Position numbers and translations under genes: made by a program. From an uncultured Candidatus Saccharibacteria bacterium (GTDB lineage Bacteria; Patescibacteriota; Saccharimonadia; Saccharimonadales; Saccharimonadaceae), in the NCBI GenBank assembly GCA_948623715.1, contig CAPHDI010000002.1, positions 1 through 64,000 of the forward strand: a stretch of DNA of 64,000 nt, written 5' to 3'. Shown piece after piece: positions 25,053-34,641 of the stretch. Each line of letters begins with the position of its first letter. Within the stretch, counting starts at the first letter, position 1. Below the pieces are notes generated by a model. That model was not told the DNA's origin. It made no database searches and was given only the letters and a program-made list of their open reading frames with translations.

Positions 25053-26117
25053 TTATTTAGCAATCGTCAGGCTAATCTTCCGTCCGTCCTTGTCAACGTC
25101 TAGAATCTTAAACTTCTTCCGTTCATTCAGAGTAAACACCTTCTCTGGATCAACATCGTTACCGTTGCCGAGCTCAGAAACGTGTACAAGCGCCTCGACC
25201 GCCGGGGAAATCTGTACGAAAGCCCCAAACGGCGTAATCCGCGTAATCGTACCTTCAACTTCATCACCCCGCTTCAGATCTGCGACCTCTGATAGCCATG
25301 GATCCTCAGAAAGCTGCTTGATTGAAAGCGACAAACGTTCCTTATCGATCGCGATAATCTTCGCCTCGACGCTCTCGCCAACTTTCACGTAATCTGACGG
25401 GTTATTGACCCGCTCCCAAGAAATTTCCGAAATGTGGATCAAACCTTCTACACCGTCGACATTCACGAAAGCACCGAAATCTACCACGCCAGTCACCACA
25501 CCCTTCACGACGTCGCCGACATGTAGTTCCGCGAAGCGCTCTGCGAGACCATCTTTAACTGCTTCCTTCTCTGAGAAGATCAATTTATTATCCTTACGAT
25601 TCGCATCGAGAATACGCACCTTCATCGTCTTACCGACGAGCGAGTTGAGACGCTGCAAAATTTCGTCCTTATCAGCTGAACCTACCCGTGGGTAATGCTC
25701 TGCCGAAAGTTGAGAAACCGGCAAAAATCCGCGAATCCCCTCATACTCCGCAAGCAGACCGCCACGGTTCGCGTCAAACGGTGTAATTTCGATCACTTCC
25801 GCATTATCGATTCTGGACTGAATCTCATCCCAGCCCTTTTCCTTTGCAGCCTTGCGCAAGCTCAGGAGGACACTACCGTCCGCCATCTCTGCTTCAATCA
25901 CCGAAGCCGTAACTTCATCGCCGACTTCCAGATTCTTCGCAAAAGACACCTCGCGACGCGGCACTACACCGACGCCCCGTGCACCGAGATCAATCAAGAT
26001 CTCATGCTTACGAATCGACATCACCTTACCAGTGACAGTTTCCCCGAGGACAGCCCGCTTCACGCTCTCTTCGTTAGCCGCGAGCAATTCATCCATTGTT
26101 AATTTGGCATTTGCCAT
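25053..26117 (-). CDS. rpsA: 30S ribosomal protein S1 (four S1 domains)
   Basis: 354 residues with four S1 OB-fold repeats (about 24-90, 110-180, 197-265 and 283-352). The third and fourth are the best kept: 'GVVDFGAFVNVDGVEGLIHI' and 'RITPFGAFVQISPAVEALVH'. S1 binds mRNA on the 30S subunit. It is shorter than the six-domain form of Proteobacteria and matches the four-domain forms of Gram-positives. A 120-nt leader with a long stem precedes it. Confidence 0.9.
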   Translation of the reverse strand: MANAKLTMDELLAANEESVKRAVLGETVTGKVMSIRKHEILIDLGARGVGVVPRREVSFAKNLEVGDEVTASVIEAEMADGSVLLSLRKAAKEKGWDEIQSRIDNAEVIEITPFDANRGGLLAEYEGIRGFLPVSQLSAEHYPRVGSADKDEILQRLNSLVGKTMKVRILDANRKDNKLIFSEKEAVKDGLAERFAELHVGDVVKGVVTGVVDFGAFVNVDGVEGLIHISEISWERVNNPSDYVKVGESVEAKIIAIDKERLSLSIKQLSEDPWLSEVADLKRGDEVEGTITRITPFGAFVQISPAVEALVHVSELGNGNDVDPEKVFTLNERKKFKILDVDKDGRKISLTIAK

Positions 26118-26141
26118 AATAATTATATTTTCCTTTCTTCA

Positions 26142-26249
26142 GGCCCGTTCAGGACTACCGAAATCACCGAGAAACCTTAAAATAACCTTAAAATCTCTCA
26201 TTTCCCTTTCGGCCCTCCTGAACGAGCCCAAAATCTACTCTTTATTATA
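26142..26249 (-). promoter_or_regulatory. rpsA promoter and leader stem
   Basis: TATAAT at 26249-26244. In the leader 26216-26228 pairs with 26142-26154 at 12 of 13 positions, enclosing about 60 nt, and ends 24 nt before the start codon. S1 genes are often autoregulated through leader structure; that role is inferred here. Confidence 0.4.
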
Positions 26250-26344
26250 GCAAATTCCCCTCTATCTGTCCAGAGAAACTTCAGCTTATTTTAAGCCTCT
26301 CCCAAATCACCTCAGCTAACCATAAAAGCCCGATCTCTCGCGTC

Positions 26345-29300
26345 TTACCTTCGACGGTTAGAGATCGCTCCGATCGCCACCCCTGCGATAATCACTACAA
26401 CTACTCCCCCAGCTATCCACCAAATTACTGGATTTTCATACCATTCCCCCTGACTAAACTCTCCGTCGACATCATCGTCCTCCTTGCCTGTAACTGTCGG
26501 CTTACCCACAGACGACCCTCCGCCGTTTGTACTGCCGTTAGCACCATCTCCAGTATTTTCATCGATTTCCTGATCATTCACCGTACCATCCGTCACTTCC
26601 GCGATCTGATCGCCATTCCCGATGCCGCCACCCACCGGGCGATTCACGCTCGGCTGCTGCGCCCCCGCACCGCCACCCTGCGCTTGATTTCCATCTTGCC
26701 CACCAGTCGGAGCGTTCGGATTCTCCGAGATATTCGGCCCGCCCGTTGTCCCTTCCGGCGGATCATTTGGCGTCGGCTGATCTGGTACACTCGGCTGATC
26801 CGGGGTACTAGGCTTATCCGGCTCACCCGGCGTCCCGCCTGGATTATCCGGATTAGGATTATCTGGAACTTCTGGTACATCTGGCTGCTCCGTCTTCTTA
26901 ATCCAGTCTACCTTCGCCACCGCTACGCCACAGTTATTCGCCTCGTCGCAATATTCAAAGCTAAACTCACCGTTATCTGCAAACTGATATTCCCTCGACC
27001 CACCATTATTCTTCACGATAAACTCTTCGTCATACTGCAATCCGTTTTCATCATAAAGATCGCCAAGGTTATCATCCTGTGCATAAATTCTACCTGCGCC
27101 ATCCGCGTCCAGATCATTACCGCCACCATCACCGTTAGTTTCGCGCGGAACTTTAACGATCGTCGCCGTCACCGGACCTTCGGTTTCTTCAGTAGTACTA
27201 TAGACAACCGCCACTTTCGGCAAAGCCTTATCAATCCAATCTACTTTTGCAGTTACCTCACCCTCGTTACCAAACTCATCACGGTATTGGAAAGTAAACT
27301 CACCATTATCCATAAATAGATAAGTGAACGGATCCAAGCTATCTTTATCTCCACTCATAGAATCACCGTTTTCGGTCACTTCTGTATTGAGTTTACCGAA
27401 TAAGCCTACCTGCTCCTGACTTCCGTTATCATCTGGCTGAGAATCATAACCACCTTCGTCTTCATCTGGATCGTAATAACCATTATTCAAAATCTTTACA
27501 TTCATTCCCTCTGGGAAAATCACCCGCGCCGATACGCTCTGATTCACCTTACGCGTACCCGAGCAATCAATATCCTCCGCCACGACATCACCATTCAAAT
27601 CTTCACGCTTACAAGTGTACTCCACCCGAATCTGATTCAGATCTTCTTCTGCAATAATCCAGTCCACCTTCGCAATCGCTTGACCTTTATTTTCCGGATT
27701 ACCTGCCTCATGGAATTCAAAAGTATAACTACCATTTTCCGTGAAAACATGAGTTCCATCGCTACCATCATCAAACTCAATCTCCATGTCATGGTTCACC
27801 ACCCGTGCAATCACTTCGCCTTGAGTTGGTTCAATCGTACTATAAGCAATACCAGCAGTCGGATTTGGATTATCCGTACGATCTTCATAGAAGTTAAACA
27901 TTCTCGCCGCTATGAAGCTATTTGAGCTACTAGCTGATGTCGTATTTGTTCCTTTAATCTTTAGATAGTTAAGCTCCACTGGTTCATATACGAGCTCACC
28001 ATCTTCATTTGTTCTTGCAAGCTCAAACTTTCGCAATTGACCATTATCCGTATTTGGCCAAGTCGTCATACACGGCACTTCTGACCCTTCGCAAGAGCTC
28101 GCCACCTTGCCAATCAGCGTAAAGTTTTCACCATCTTCACTACCATAAAGCTCCGTTTCCAGAATCCGACCATTGCCGCCGCCTGCTGGCATATATTCAA
28201 AGGCTGAGAGCTTTACCGTATGGTCAAACTTCACCACAAATTCCTTTACTCTATCACTACCATTCCAAGCCGAATGCCACCGCGTATTCGGATTACCATC
28301 AATCGCATAAATCGCATTACCATATTGCCCGCCACCAGTCGCCTGGCTAGACACACTCGCCACCGACAGATGTGAAACTGGAATGTACTTGCGTCGATTA
28401 TCCGCCGCCGCATCTTGCGTAAAGTGGAAATCTTGAGACGGATCGCTCGCTAACTGCGTCCCAGTCGCGCCTACCCGCACCTGAATCGTCACATCGCCTA
28501 TCCGCACCGGCGAGGAATTACGATACGAAACCCATTCACCATAAATTTCATCATCTTGTTTCTCGCGCCATTCCATCGTCAAATTCACACCCATGACACG
28601 GTTTTCCAGATCATTCGCATATAGATTTGACGGAACTACAGCCTTAGTAATATTAATCTTATAGAAGTTCTCTTCTCTACGCGGCACGCCTTGAATATGC
28701 ACCAAAATACCATTTTCTACAGAAATACTATTTACCTGTTCGTCTGTTAGCTTTATTGAGTTATCTGTAACCCAATTATTATTTACCGCAACATCCTGAT
28801 TACTTTGGTTGTTTGCGCCATACCATGTATTTCCGCCATCCAAGCTGTATTCCCAAGCTGCACCACCGCCTTCATACATTGCGCCAAGTTTTAGAGTATT
28901 ATAATCATTTTCACCACCAAAACCATCAAACGAAAACACTGCCACTTCATTCTTCAATGTACCGAGTAGATAGTTCCCCATCAACCGCGTCACGCTAGTT
29001 TGGCGGAAATATTGATCATTCCCATGAGCATCCGTCATCGCCGATGCTTCTTTCAAAGTTTTCGTCAACAAAATCTGCAAAGCCGAATTCACCCCCGGAT
29101 TCTCCGCTACTGAAACCTTCGACAGAAAACTCTTCATCATATCATAATATGGCAGCGGGAAGCGCTTCATCGCCTCAGACAATTCCACCGCTAACTCATA
29201 ATATTCCTCCGCAGTCTTACTACTATCAGCTAAGTAATTCCGGATTAACCCCGTCCAAACATCAAGATTAATAACTTGCTTCGCCAAAGCTTGACGATAA

Positions 29301-30742
29301 ATACTCTCACGCTCCGCCGATCCATTTTCGTAAACTTCAGCCAATTTTACCAAGATTTCCGCATTCTCATAATTCTCAAAATCATTCAACGCCGCCTGCG
29401 ACAAGACCGTATAAGTTCCCTGATTTCCCGATACATTCAAATACGATCCATCACGCACACCCCAATCATTCAACTGTCGCACCGGATGATAAGTATTAAT
29501 ATTCGTATAACCTGTGAAATTTGAAGCCTGCCAGCCGCTCACATTGTTCGTCAACGCCCAAGCCGGAATATTATTACTACCAAGTTCATAATTTGCATAA
29601 GCCACATGCCCTGGCTGCCCAAAAGTAGTACTTGGTACGCCATAAGCCGCCGTCATATTCTGACCAAAGTTAGAAATCTGCCAACATACACCGCCATATT
29701 TATTAATCATCCAAAGATGTGGCGCTTTCGCTTCAAAACCAATCAAATAATTACCGCTAATGCTCTTATCGCCGCTACCGTCGTAATTCGCACCCTTCAG
29801 CTTGTACTTATCGATCAGCACTTGTTGCTCAGCCGGATCAGTCGGATAATTTTGATCATACCAATAATGATTACCAATACTAATATACGGAACTGGCGGC
29901 CAGGCGTATAGGCCCTTTCCTATCGTCGGCAACCAATCACGCAGCCACTCCAGCTCATCATCACCCAGCTCTGTCATCATGACATAACGCATCTCTTCCA
30001 CTTCCAGCGATTCAAACACATTCGTCTGCAATTTACCTGCGTTATACATCCGCTTATACACCATATAACGATCTAACGGACGCGAAAGGTTCGGGCTATC
30101 AGCATTACCAGCCATTGCACCTTGATCACGGATCCAGAAACGAATCTGCTTCGAATGCGTCAAAGATATCGAAATCATCATCTTCAGATACATTTCGCCC
30201 TGCGTGCCGTTTAGCCCCACCGTCTTCAAGCGATCATTATTGCTCAAATCATCGCGATAAGCATGATAAAGCTGACTCAAAACTTCCAGCGATTGCGCAT
30301 AAGTGCCAGTCGGCTTACCGCCGGTCGTATACATCCGCAAAACATCCACATTATTATACAGCCAATTCATCGTTTCCCGATTTTCTTCGCTAGAATTGAT
30401 AAAGGCCGTCAGAGTATATTGCCCCGCATTTTTCACTAAATTGCGCCGCAAAATCGCAATTTCATGATCCGCATTATCCAAGACATCCAGATTCGCCGTA
30501 TTCTTAATCGCCGCGTCCATCTCCTCTACTGTCGGCACTACATAAGGCTCATAATCATCTTTCACCAGCTTAATATCCGCCCAGACCGAATGATCCTGCC
30601 CGTTACTACCGTTATCCGATACCTGCAGCCGCACAAAGCGATATTCCGATACATCTATATCGATCAACTCCGCATTGCTGCCCGGGGTTGTCACTTTCGA
30701 CTCAGAATTATAAATCACATCCCAGTGCTGAGACCCCGTCAA
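26345..30742 (-). CDS. Giant surface protein, main part after in-frame stop
   Basis: About 1465 residues from a TTG at 30742, but the same frame continues upstream across a single TAA (30775-30773) into 30773-31222, so both are one gene of about 1625 codons. Order: end of an NPCBM-like domain; a large helical region with 'KYGGVCWQ' and 'GQPGHVAYANYE', which recall a transglutaminase-type Cys/His pair; a discoidin (F5/8 type C) domain ('AIDGNPNTRWHSAWNGSD'); three repeats ending 'AKVDWI'; a Pro/Gly/Asn-rich linker; and a C-terminal transmembrane helix with NRRR. It is probably a carbohydrate-binding surface enzyme or adhesin. Confidence 0.75.
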   Translation of the reverse strand: MTGSQHWDVIYNSESKVTTPGSNAELIDIDVSEYRFVRLQVSDNGSNGQDHSVWADIKLVKDDYEPYVVPTVEEMDAAIKNTANLDVLDNADHEIAILRRNLVKNAGQYTLTAFINSSEENRETMNWLYNNVDVLRMYTTGGKPTGTYAQSLEVLSQLYHAYRDDLSNNDRLKTVGLNGTQGEMYLKMMISISLTHSKQIRFWIRDQGAMAGNADSPNLSRPLDRYMVYKRMYNAGKLQTNVFESLEVEEMRYVMMTELGDDELEWLRDWLPTIGKGLYAWPPVPYISIGNHYWYDQNYPTDPAEQQVLIDKYKLKGANYDGSGDKSISGNYLIGFEAKAPHLWMINKYGGVCWQISNFGQNMTAAYGVPSTTFGQPGHVAYANYELGSNNIPAWALTNNVSGWQASNFTGYTNINTYHPVRQLNDWGVRDGSYLNVSGNQGTYTVLSQAALNDFENYENAEILVKLAEVYENGSAERESIYRQALAKQVINLDVWTGLIRNYLADSSKTAEEYYELAVELSEAMKRFPLPYYDMMKSFLSKVSVAENPGVNSALQILLTKTLKEASAMTDAHGNDQYFRQTSVTRLMGNYLLGTLKNEVAVFSFDGFGGENDYNTLKLGAMYEGGGAAWEYSLDGGNTWYGANNQSNQDVAVNNNWVTDNSIKLTDEQVNSISVENGILVHIQGVPRREENFYKINITKAVVPSNLYANDLENRVMGVNLTMEWREKQDDEIYGEWVSYRNSSPVRIGDVTIQVRVGATGTQLASDPSQDFHFTQDAAADNRRKYIPVSHLSVASVSSQATGGGQYGNAIYAIDGNPNTRWHSAWNGSDRVKEFVVKFDHTVKLSAFEYMPAGGGNGRILETELYGSEDGENFTLIGKVASSCEGSEVPCMTTWPNTDNGQLRKFELARTNEDGELVYEPVELNYLKIKGTNTTSASSSNSFIAARMFNFYEDRTDNPNPTAGIAYSTIEPTQGEVIARVVNHDMEIEFDDGSDGTHVFTENGSYTFEFHEAGNPENKGQAIAKVDWIIAEEDLNQIRVEYTCKREDLNGDVVAEDIDCSGTRKVNQSVSARVIFPEGMNVKILNNGYYDPDEDEGGYDSQPDDNGSQEQVGLFGKLNTEVTENGDSMSGDKDSLDPFTYLFMDNGEFTFQYRDEFGNEGEVTAKVDWIDKALPKVAVVYSTTEETEGPVTATIVKVPRETNGDGGGNDLDADGAGRIYAQDDNLGDLYDENGLQYDEEFIVKNNGGSREYQFADNGEFSFEYCDEANNCGVAVAKVDWIKKTEQPDVPEVPDNPNPDNPGGTPGEPDKPSTPDQPSVPDQPTPNDPPEGTTGGPNISENPNAPTGGQDGNQAQGGGAGAQQPSVNRPVGGGIGNGDQIAEVTDGTVNDQEIDENTGDGANGSTNGGGSSVGKPTVTGKEDDDVDGEFSQGEWYENPVIWWIAGGVVVVIIAGVAIGAISNRRR

Positions 30743-30772
30743 CGCCTGGCCATTCGCTACAGCCTCATTATT

Positions 30773-31222
30773 TTAGCCATAAATCCAGAAAATCACCCCA
30801 TTACCAGCCGTACTCGTCGTATTTAACCCCACATAAGCTGTCAAATGATCATATCCTTCATCGCCATTCCGAATCGCATCAAGATCATAATACACATTCG
30901 ACGCCGCATGCGCCCAAATACCCTTCTCGAAAACTACTGGACTATTATCATATTTCAAGGTAAGTTTAGCATCGCTGCCAGTTTTATCCATCTGAATCGA
31001 CCCATAAGCCGTCTTTGAACCCGGAATATAATCATAATCCGACAAATAGCGCGCCTCATCCGTCGCCGGCTCGAAATTCACCACATTTTCTGTCGAGATA
31101 TTCCTTTGCGCCGCCTCTGTCCGCCAAGCAAACGGCGTCACCACCAGCGCCACTGCCGCCACAACACACGCCGCTATCACAGTAATCAAATATTTTTGCT
31201 TTTTCTGTTTTACCATAAACAC
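30773..31222 (-). CDS. Giant surface protein, N-terminal part before in-frame TAA
   Basis: 149 residues: basic N-terminus and hydrophobic signal or anchor (about 9-31), then the start of an NPCBM-like carbohydrate-binding domain ('GIWAHAASNVYYDLDAI', 'YVGLNTTSTAGNGVIFWIYG'). The TAA falls inside this domain; the next in-frame residues are 'NNEAVANGQALTGSQHWDVI', a natural continuation. Only one base need change to restore the gene. It is a recent nonsense mutation, a sequencing error, or a read-through site. Confidence 0.7.
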   Translation of the reverse strand: MFMVKQKKQKYLITVIAACVVAAVALVVTPFAWRTEAAQRNISTENVVNFEPATDEARYLSDYDYIPGSKTAYGSIQMDKTGSDAKLTLKYDNSPVVFEKGIWAHAASNVYYDLDAIRNGDEGYDHLTAYVGLNTTSTAGNGVIFWIYG

Positions 31223-31298
31223 ATAACCCTATTTTCCAATACTACCATTATAACATTACATTTTTCTAAAATGCAAGTTCAATTTTAAGCATAGTAGT

Positions 31299-31820
31299 TT
31301 ACATTTCATGTCTTTTATGCGAAAGCATAAACGCTTCACACCTCGGGCAATGATACTTACCGTCCAGCGTCTGGTATCCCGTCAGCCCACACTCCCGGCA
31401 CTTCGATCGCCGATGTAGCCATTCCCGATAAGTATCCATCTCCTCCTCCACAAACTCCTCATCGTACCATACATTATATTCCTCACACAGCCCCCGCGCC
31501 CGCTCCCACGCCTCTCGCTCCATCTTCACTCGCTCTACATCTACCCGATAGTCCCGATGCCCCGACAAGGCGTGCCCGACTTCATGCAATAATTGTAGAC
31601 AATAATTATTTTGCTCACTACCACAACCTCTCTCATCATCCCGCATATCACTTTTTTGCTCAAAATCCGCACTATCTGCGCTCCACGGTTCATAAATAAT
31701 CGTCCGCGGCGGCCGAAAAGTAAATTTTTTACCCGCCCGAAATTTCAGCTCCGGGTACACCCGAACTAACTCCCGTCGCAATTTTTCATACCCGTCCTGC
31801 ACCCGAACACCGTCCTGCAT
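31299..31820 (-). CDS. Zinc metallopeptidase-like protein with zinc ribbon
   Basis: 173 residues from ATG 31820. Zincin motif 'LLHEVGHALSGH' (HExxH with a third His) near the middle and a C-terminal ribbon 'CRECG' ... 'CPRCE' (two CxxC pairs). No signal peptide, so cytosolic. The HEVGHAL motif recalls ImmA/IrrE-type peptidases that cleave repressors, but no HTH partner is adjacent. TATAAT about 28 nt upstream and GGAGG in the leader. A GTG five codons upstream overlaps the GGAGG and is less likely as start. Confidence 0.7.
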   Translation of the reverse strand: MQDGVRVQDGYEKLRRELVRVYPELKFRAGKKFTFRPPRTIIYEPWSADSADFEQKSDMRDDERGCGSEQNNYCLQLLHEVGHALSGHRDYRVDVERVKMEREAWERARGLCEEYNVWYDEEFVEEEMDTYREWLHRRSKCRECGLTGYQTLDGKYHCPRCEAFMLSHKRHEM

Positions 31821-32023
31821 CCTATCTTTATACACCTCCAGTTAAATTCATTATACGTCAGCCGGAAATTTTTTACGAGCATAGGCGAGATCATTAGGCG
31901 CCAGTACTCATCCCGCAAGACTCCCGAACTACCGCCCGAACAAAAAATCACCCCCCACCCGAACACCCGCCAGAACTACCTAATTCGACAGAGATTTCGA
32001 TGAAATACAAGGCGAAGAGAACA

Positions 32024-32054
32024 AAAAAGACCTCGCAACCACCCGAGGTCTTTT
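32024..32054 (-). terminator. Terminator of the KGG gene
   Basis: AAAAGACCTCG...CGAGGTCTTTT just after the stop codon. Confidence 0.75.
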
Positions 32055-32061
32055 ACATTAC

Positions 32062-32268
32062 TTAGGCGTTATTTTTCTTGGCTGGCCCGCGACGAGAGAT
32101 ACGTCCCCCCTTCGCCCCTGCAATCCTTGCTAACGCTGGGTTTGCAGCGAAGCCACCAGTATGACCATTCTGACCACCTTTACGGCCGATCTGGGAATAA
32201 AATTCCTTACCATACTTAGCACGGTTAGTTTGTGCAGCCTTCAGGCCACCAGCTTTCGTTCCTGACAT
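32062..32268 (-). CDS. KGG-repeat (Con-10-like) small protein
   Basis: 68 residues from ATG 32268 ('MSGTKAGGLKAAQTNRAKYG'). Three Gly-Gly repeats of the KGG/Con-10 stress family: 'TKAGGLKAA', 'GRKGGQNGHTGG' and 'GAKGGRISRRG'. It is basic and probably disordered. Family members are linked to stress responses in bacteria and conidiation in fungi, and the biochemical role is unclear. Promoter TTGACA, 17-bp spacer, TAGAAT; an upstream ATG in frame lacks a ribosome site. Confidence 0.75.
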   Translation of the reverse strand: MSGTKAGGLKAAQTNRAKYGKEFYSQIGRKGGQNGHTGGFAANPALARIAGAKGGRISRRGPAKKNNA

Positions 32269-32530
32269 GAGAAACTCACTTTCTGCCCACCAAATTAACA
32301 TTCTTAATCGCCACCCTTTTTAGGTGTTAGTACCATTCTATCATACTGCTTCCGTTTTGTCAATAGTTTTTATGTAAAAATATGTTATAATTTCCACATT
32401 TTCCTTATTATCCCGCAATATTTTACACCATTATTCCCTTTTTCTTACAATGCTTAAAATTCCCTAAGTTTTCCTCACCCTGTGGAAAATCATTGTTGAC
32501 TTTATTCATTCGGTGATATATAATAGAGAT

Positions 32531-32627
32531 AGTTTTGAATAAAACCACTGCGAGGTTATTCAAAACTACTCCTTGTATTGTTATGTTGTTGCTAAAATAC
32601 GTCCGCGAGGGCGTATTTTAGTTTTTG
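32531..32627 (+). ncRNA. Candidate small RNA with own promoter and terminator
   Basis: Promoter TTGACT (32496-32501), 17-bp spacer, TATAAT (32519-32524). The predicted start coincides with hairpin 1 (AGTTTTGAAT pairing with ATTCAAAACT at about 32558-32567). The RNA ends at a classic terminator, CTAAAATACG...CGTATTTTAG followed by TTTTT. About 97 nt. Only a 12-codon frame is inside, and the next plus-strand gene is far away, so this is not a leader. It lacks SRP or 6S signatures. Confidence 0.6.
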
Positions 32628-32904
32628 CACACTCAGATCCTTCTTTAATTAGTCTCCTCAAACTTCACCACCCCGCCTCCCATTGTCCTACTCAAACCCC
32701 ATCAATCATTATTCCACTTATACTCCACTTTATTTTACCGTTTAAGGCTATTTTTAAGCCCTACAAGGCCCTTCTCGGCCCAAACATGAGTAATAATCCC
32801 ATCTCGTAGCAAAAATCTCCCAAAACCCTCCAAAATCGCCCTCAATGCCTAGACGGCCTCAAACCAAAGGAAAAAGCCCATACTTTTTGTATGGACTCTT
32901 TCCT
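32628..32904. other. Gene-free stretch before tRNA-Ala
   Basis: C/T-rich sequence and a short hairpin next to the tRNA (AAAAAGCCCATAC...GTATGGACTCTTT, about 32870-32902), likely the tRNA-Ala terminator. No gene seen. Confidence 0.4.
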
Positions 32905-32981
32905 TGGTGGAGTAACAGGGATTCAAACCCTGGACCTCCGCCTTGCAAAGGCGGCGCTCTAATCAGCTGAGCTATTACCCC
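32905..32981 (-). tRNA. tRNA-Ala (UGC)
   Basis: Acceptor GGGGTAA/TTACTCC, anticodon loop TTTGCAA (UGC), CCA encoded. Ten bp after tRNA-Ile. The Ile-Ala pair usually sits in 16S-23S spacers but is here 3.5 kb from the 16S gene. Confidence 0.95.
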
Positions 32982-32991
32982 TTAGCTGATC

Positions 32992-33068
32992 TGGTGGGGA
33001 TATGTGGACTTGAACCACAGACCTCGTCATTATCAGTGACGCGCTCTAACCAGCTGAGCTATATCCCC
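32992..33068 (-). tRNA. tRNA-Ile (GAU)
   Basis: Acceptor GGGGATA/TATCCCC, anticodon loop CTGATAA (GAU), T loop TTCAAGT, CCA encoded. Confidence 0.95.
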
Positions 33069-33111
33069 ATCTCCCCTTATTCTAGCGCATATTCCGCAAA
33101 AAATCAAGCAC

Positions 33112-34641
33112 TTATTTAAATGAATAATAAAGTTGCCCATTCACTAGTGGCACGTCCCTCGCCGCTGCCAATTCCGACACCGTCAAGAACTCATACCCCT
33201 GCGAGCGCAAGTTATCGATAATACATGGCACCGCATCCACTGTCGTCGCATGAATATCATGTACTAGTATAATCGCACCGTCAAACGCCGCCCCCACCAC
33301 TCTCGAACAGACAATCGCCGCATTCCGATCCTGCCAATCCTTTGGGTCAATCGACCACATAATCAACGGCTGGCCTAGCGCCTCTCGCACCGAGCCATTC
33401 ACCTCGCCATACGGCGGTCGCGTAAACGGTGGCACTGTTCCGAGAATATTCGTAAAAATCCGGTCCATCTCTAGCGCCTGCGCCCGTACCTGTGCCGCAC
33501 TCAGTAGTACCAAATTATCATGATACGGTGTATGACTCGCCACCTCGTGCCCATCCGCTGCTTCCCTTTGCACTACCCCTGGAGCGCGTTCCGCCATATT
33601 TCCCAGCACGAAAAACGTCGCCTTCACACCCCTCCCCGCCAGAATGTCTAACAATCTCGGCGTCGTCGCTGCCGACGGACCGTCATCAAACGTCAACGCA
33701 ATTATTTTCTCCCCCGGCACCACCTCTGGATGCTCCGTATTCCCTGGCCGTGGCGCAATCGGCTCCAACTCCCCGCCAGTTGTATTATTCTCTACTGGCG
33801 GCTCTGCTGGTTTTTCCTCTGCCGGCGGCTCCTCCGCTGGCTTCTCCGGCTCTTCTGGCTCAGATGGTTCCGATGGCTCATTTTCTTCCGGCTTCTCCTC
33901 TGGTTCTTCTGGTTTTTCTTCAGGATTCTCCGCTACCCCACCCGACTCATTCGCCTTCTCTGTGAAATATCGTGTCGCCCAGAATCCACCTCCGATCGCC
34001 GCCACCAACACTAGCGCCCCCAGCACCCACCAGACCACTGGAAACAGCTTATGCCGCCGCTTCGATCCCCCTTCATCCTGCAAGTCCTCCACGCCCACCT
34101 CTGGAATTTCTTCCTCCAGCGCATCCTCCTCGACCAAAATCCCCTCGGCCGCTTCTGCCTTCTTCTCCTCAGTAGACCCCACTGGCGCCTCTTCCCTAAG
34201 CGGCTCCGTTGTCAGTTCTTCCTCAACCGGCTTCTCTAATTCCTTTTCCTTCTCCGCCGTCTTCCGTCGCTCCTCTGCCAAATCTTCCTCTAGACTTACA
34301 CTGACCGCCTCTTGTACTTCCTTTTCACCCTCCTTTGAAGTCAGCCTCTTCGCCTCCGCCAAATTCTCCACCGTAATCAAAACCACTGACCGCTGGTCAT
34401 TTTTCACGACCTTCTCATTCTTCTTATCTTTATTTTCTACTGACCGCTGGTCATTTTGCTTCTCTGCGCCCTGCACCAATCCCCGCCGCTGACCGCCCTT
34501 CTCTGACGTCCGCTTCTGGTTATTATTCCCCTCTACGCTTTTCTGCTCAGCTCGCTTCTGTTTCTGCCGATCATTCCGATTCATCGATTTCTTAGCGTTT
34601 TGCTTCGCCAGATTCGCTACTTTTTTCTTCTTTTTACTCAT
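33112..34641 (-). CDS. Membrane-anchored polysaccharide deacetylase
   Basis: 509 residues from ATG 34641, which overlaps the upstream gene's stop as ATGA. A long Lys/Glu-rich cytosolic tail (1-200) leads to a transmembrane helix (about 207-228), a Glu/Pro linker and a C-terminal NodB domain with 'TFDDGPS', 'SHTPYHD', 'RPPYG', 'DPKDW' and 'LVHDIH', all catalytic or metal-binding marks. It removes N- or O-acetyl groups from peptidoglycan or another glycan outside the cell. The tail contains two 'NDQRS' copies encoded by a repeated 18-mer. Confidence 0.85.
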   Translation of the reverse strand: MSKKKKKVANLAKQNAKKSMNRNDRQKQKRAEQKSVEGNNNQKRTSEKGGQRRGLVQGAEKQNDQRSVENKDKKNEKVVKNDQRSVVLITVENLAEAKRLTSKEGEKEVQEAVSVSLEEDLAEERRKTAEKEKELEKPVEEELTTEPLREEAPVGSTEEKKAEAAEGILVEEDALEEEIPEVGVEDLQDEGGSKRRHKLFPVVWWVLGALVLVAAIGGGFWATRYFTEKANESGGVAENPEEKPEEPEEKPEENEPSEPSEPEEPEKPAEEPPAEEKPAEPPVENNTTGGELEPIAPRPGNTEHPEVVPGEKIIALTFDDGPSAATTPRLLDILAGRGVKATFFVLGNMAERAPGVVQREAADGHEVASHTPYHDNLVLLSAAQVRAQALEMDRIFTNILGTVPPFTRPPYGEVNGSVREALGQPLIMWSIDPKDWQDRNAAIVCSRVVGAAFDGAIILVHDIHATTVDAVPCIIDNLRSQGYEFLTVSELAAARDVPLVNGQLYYSFK

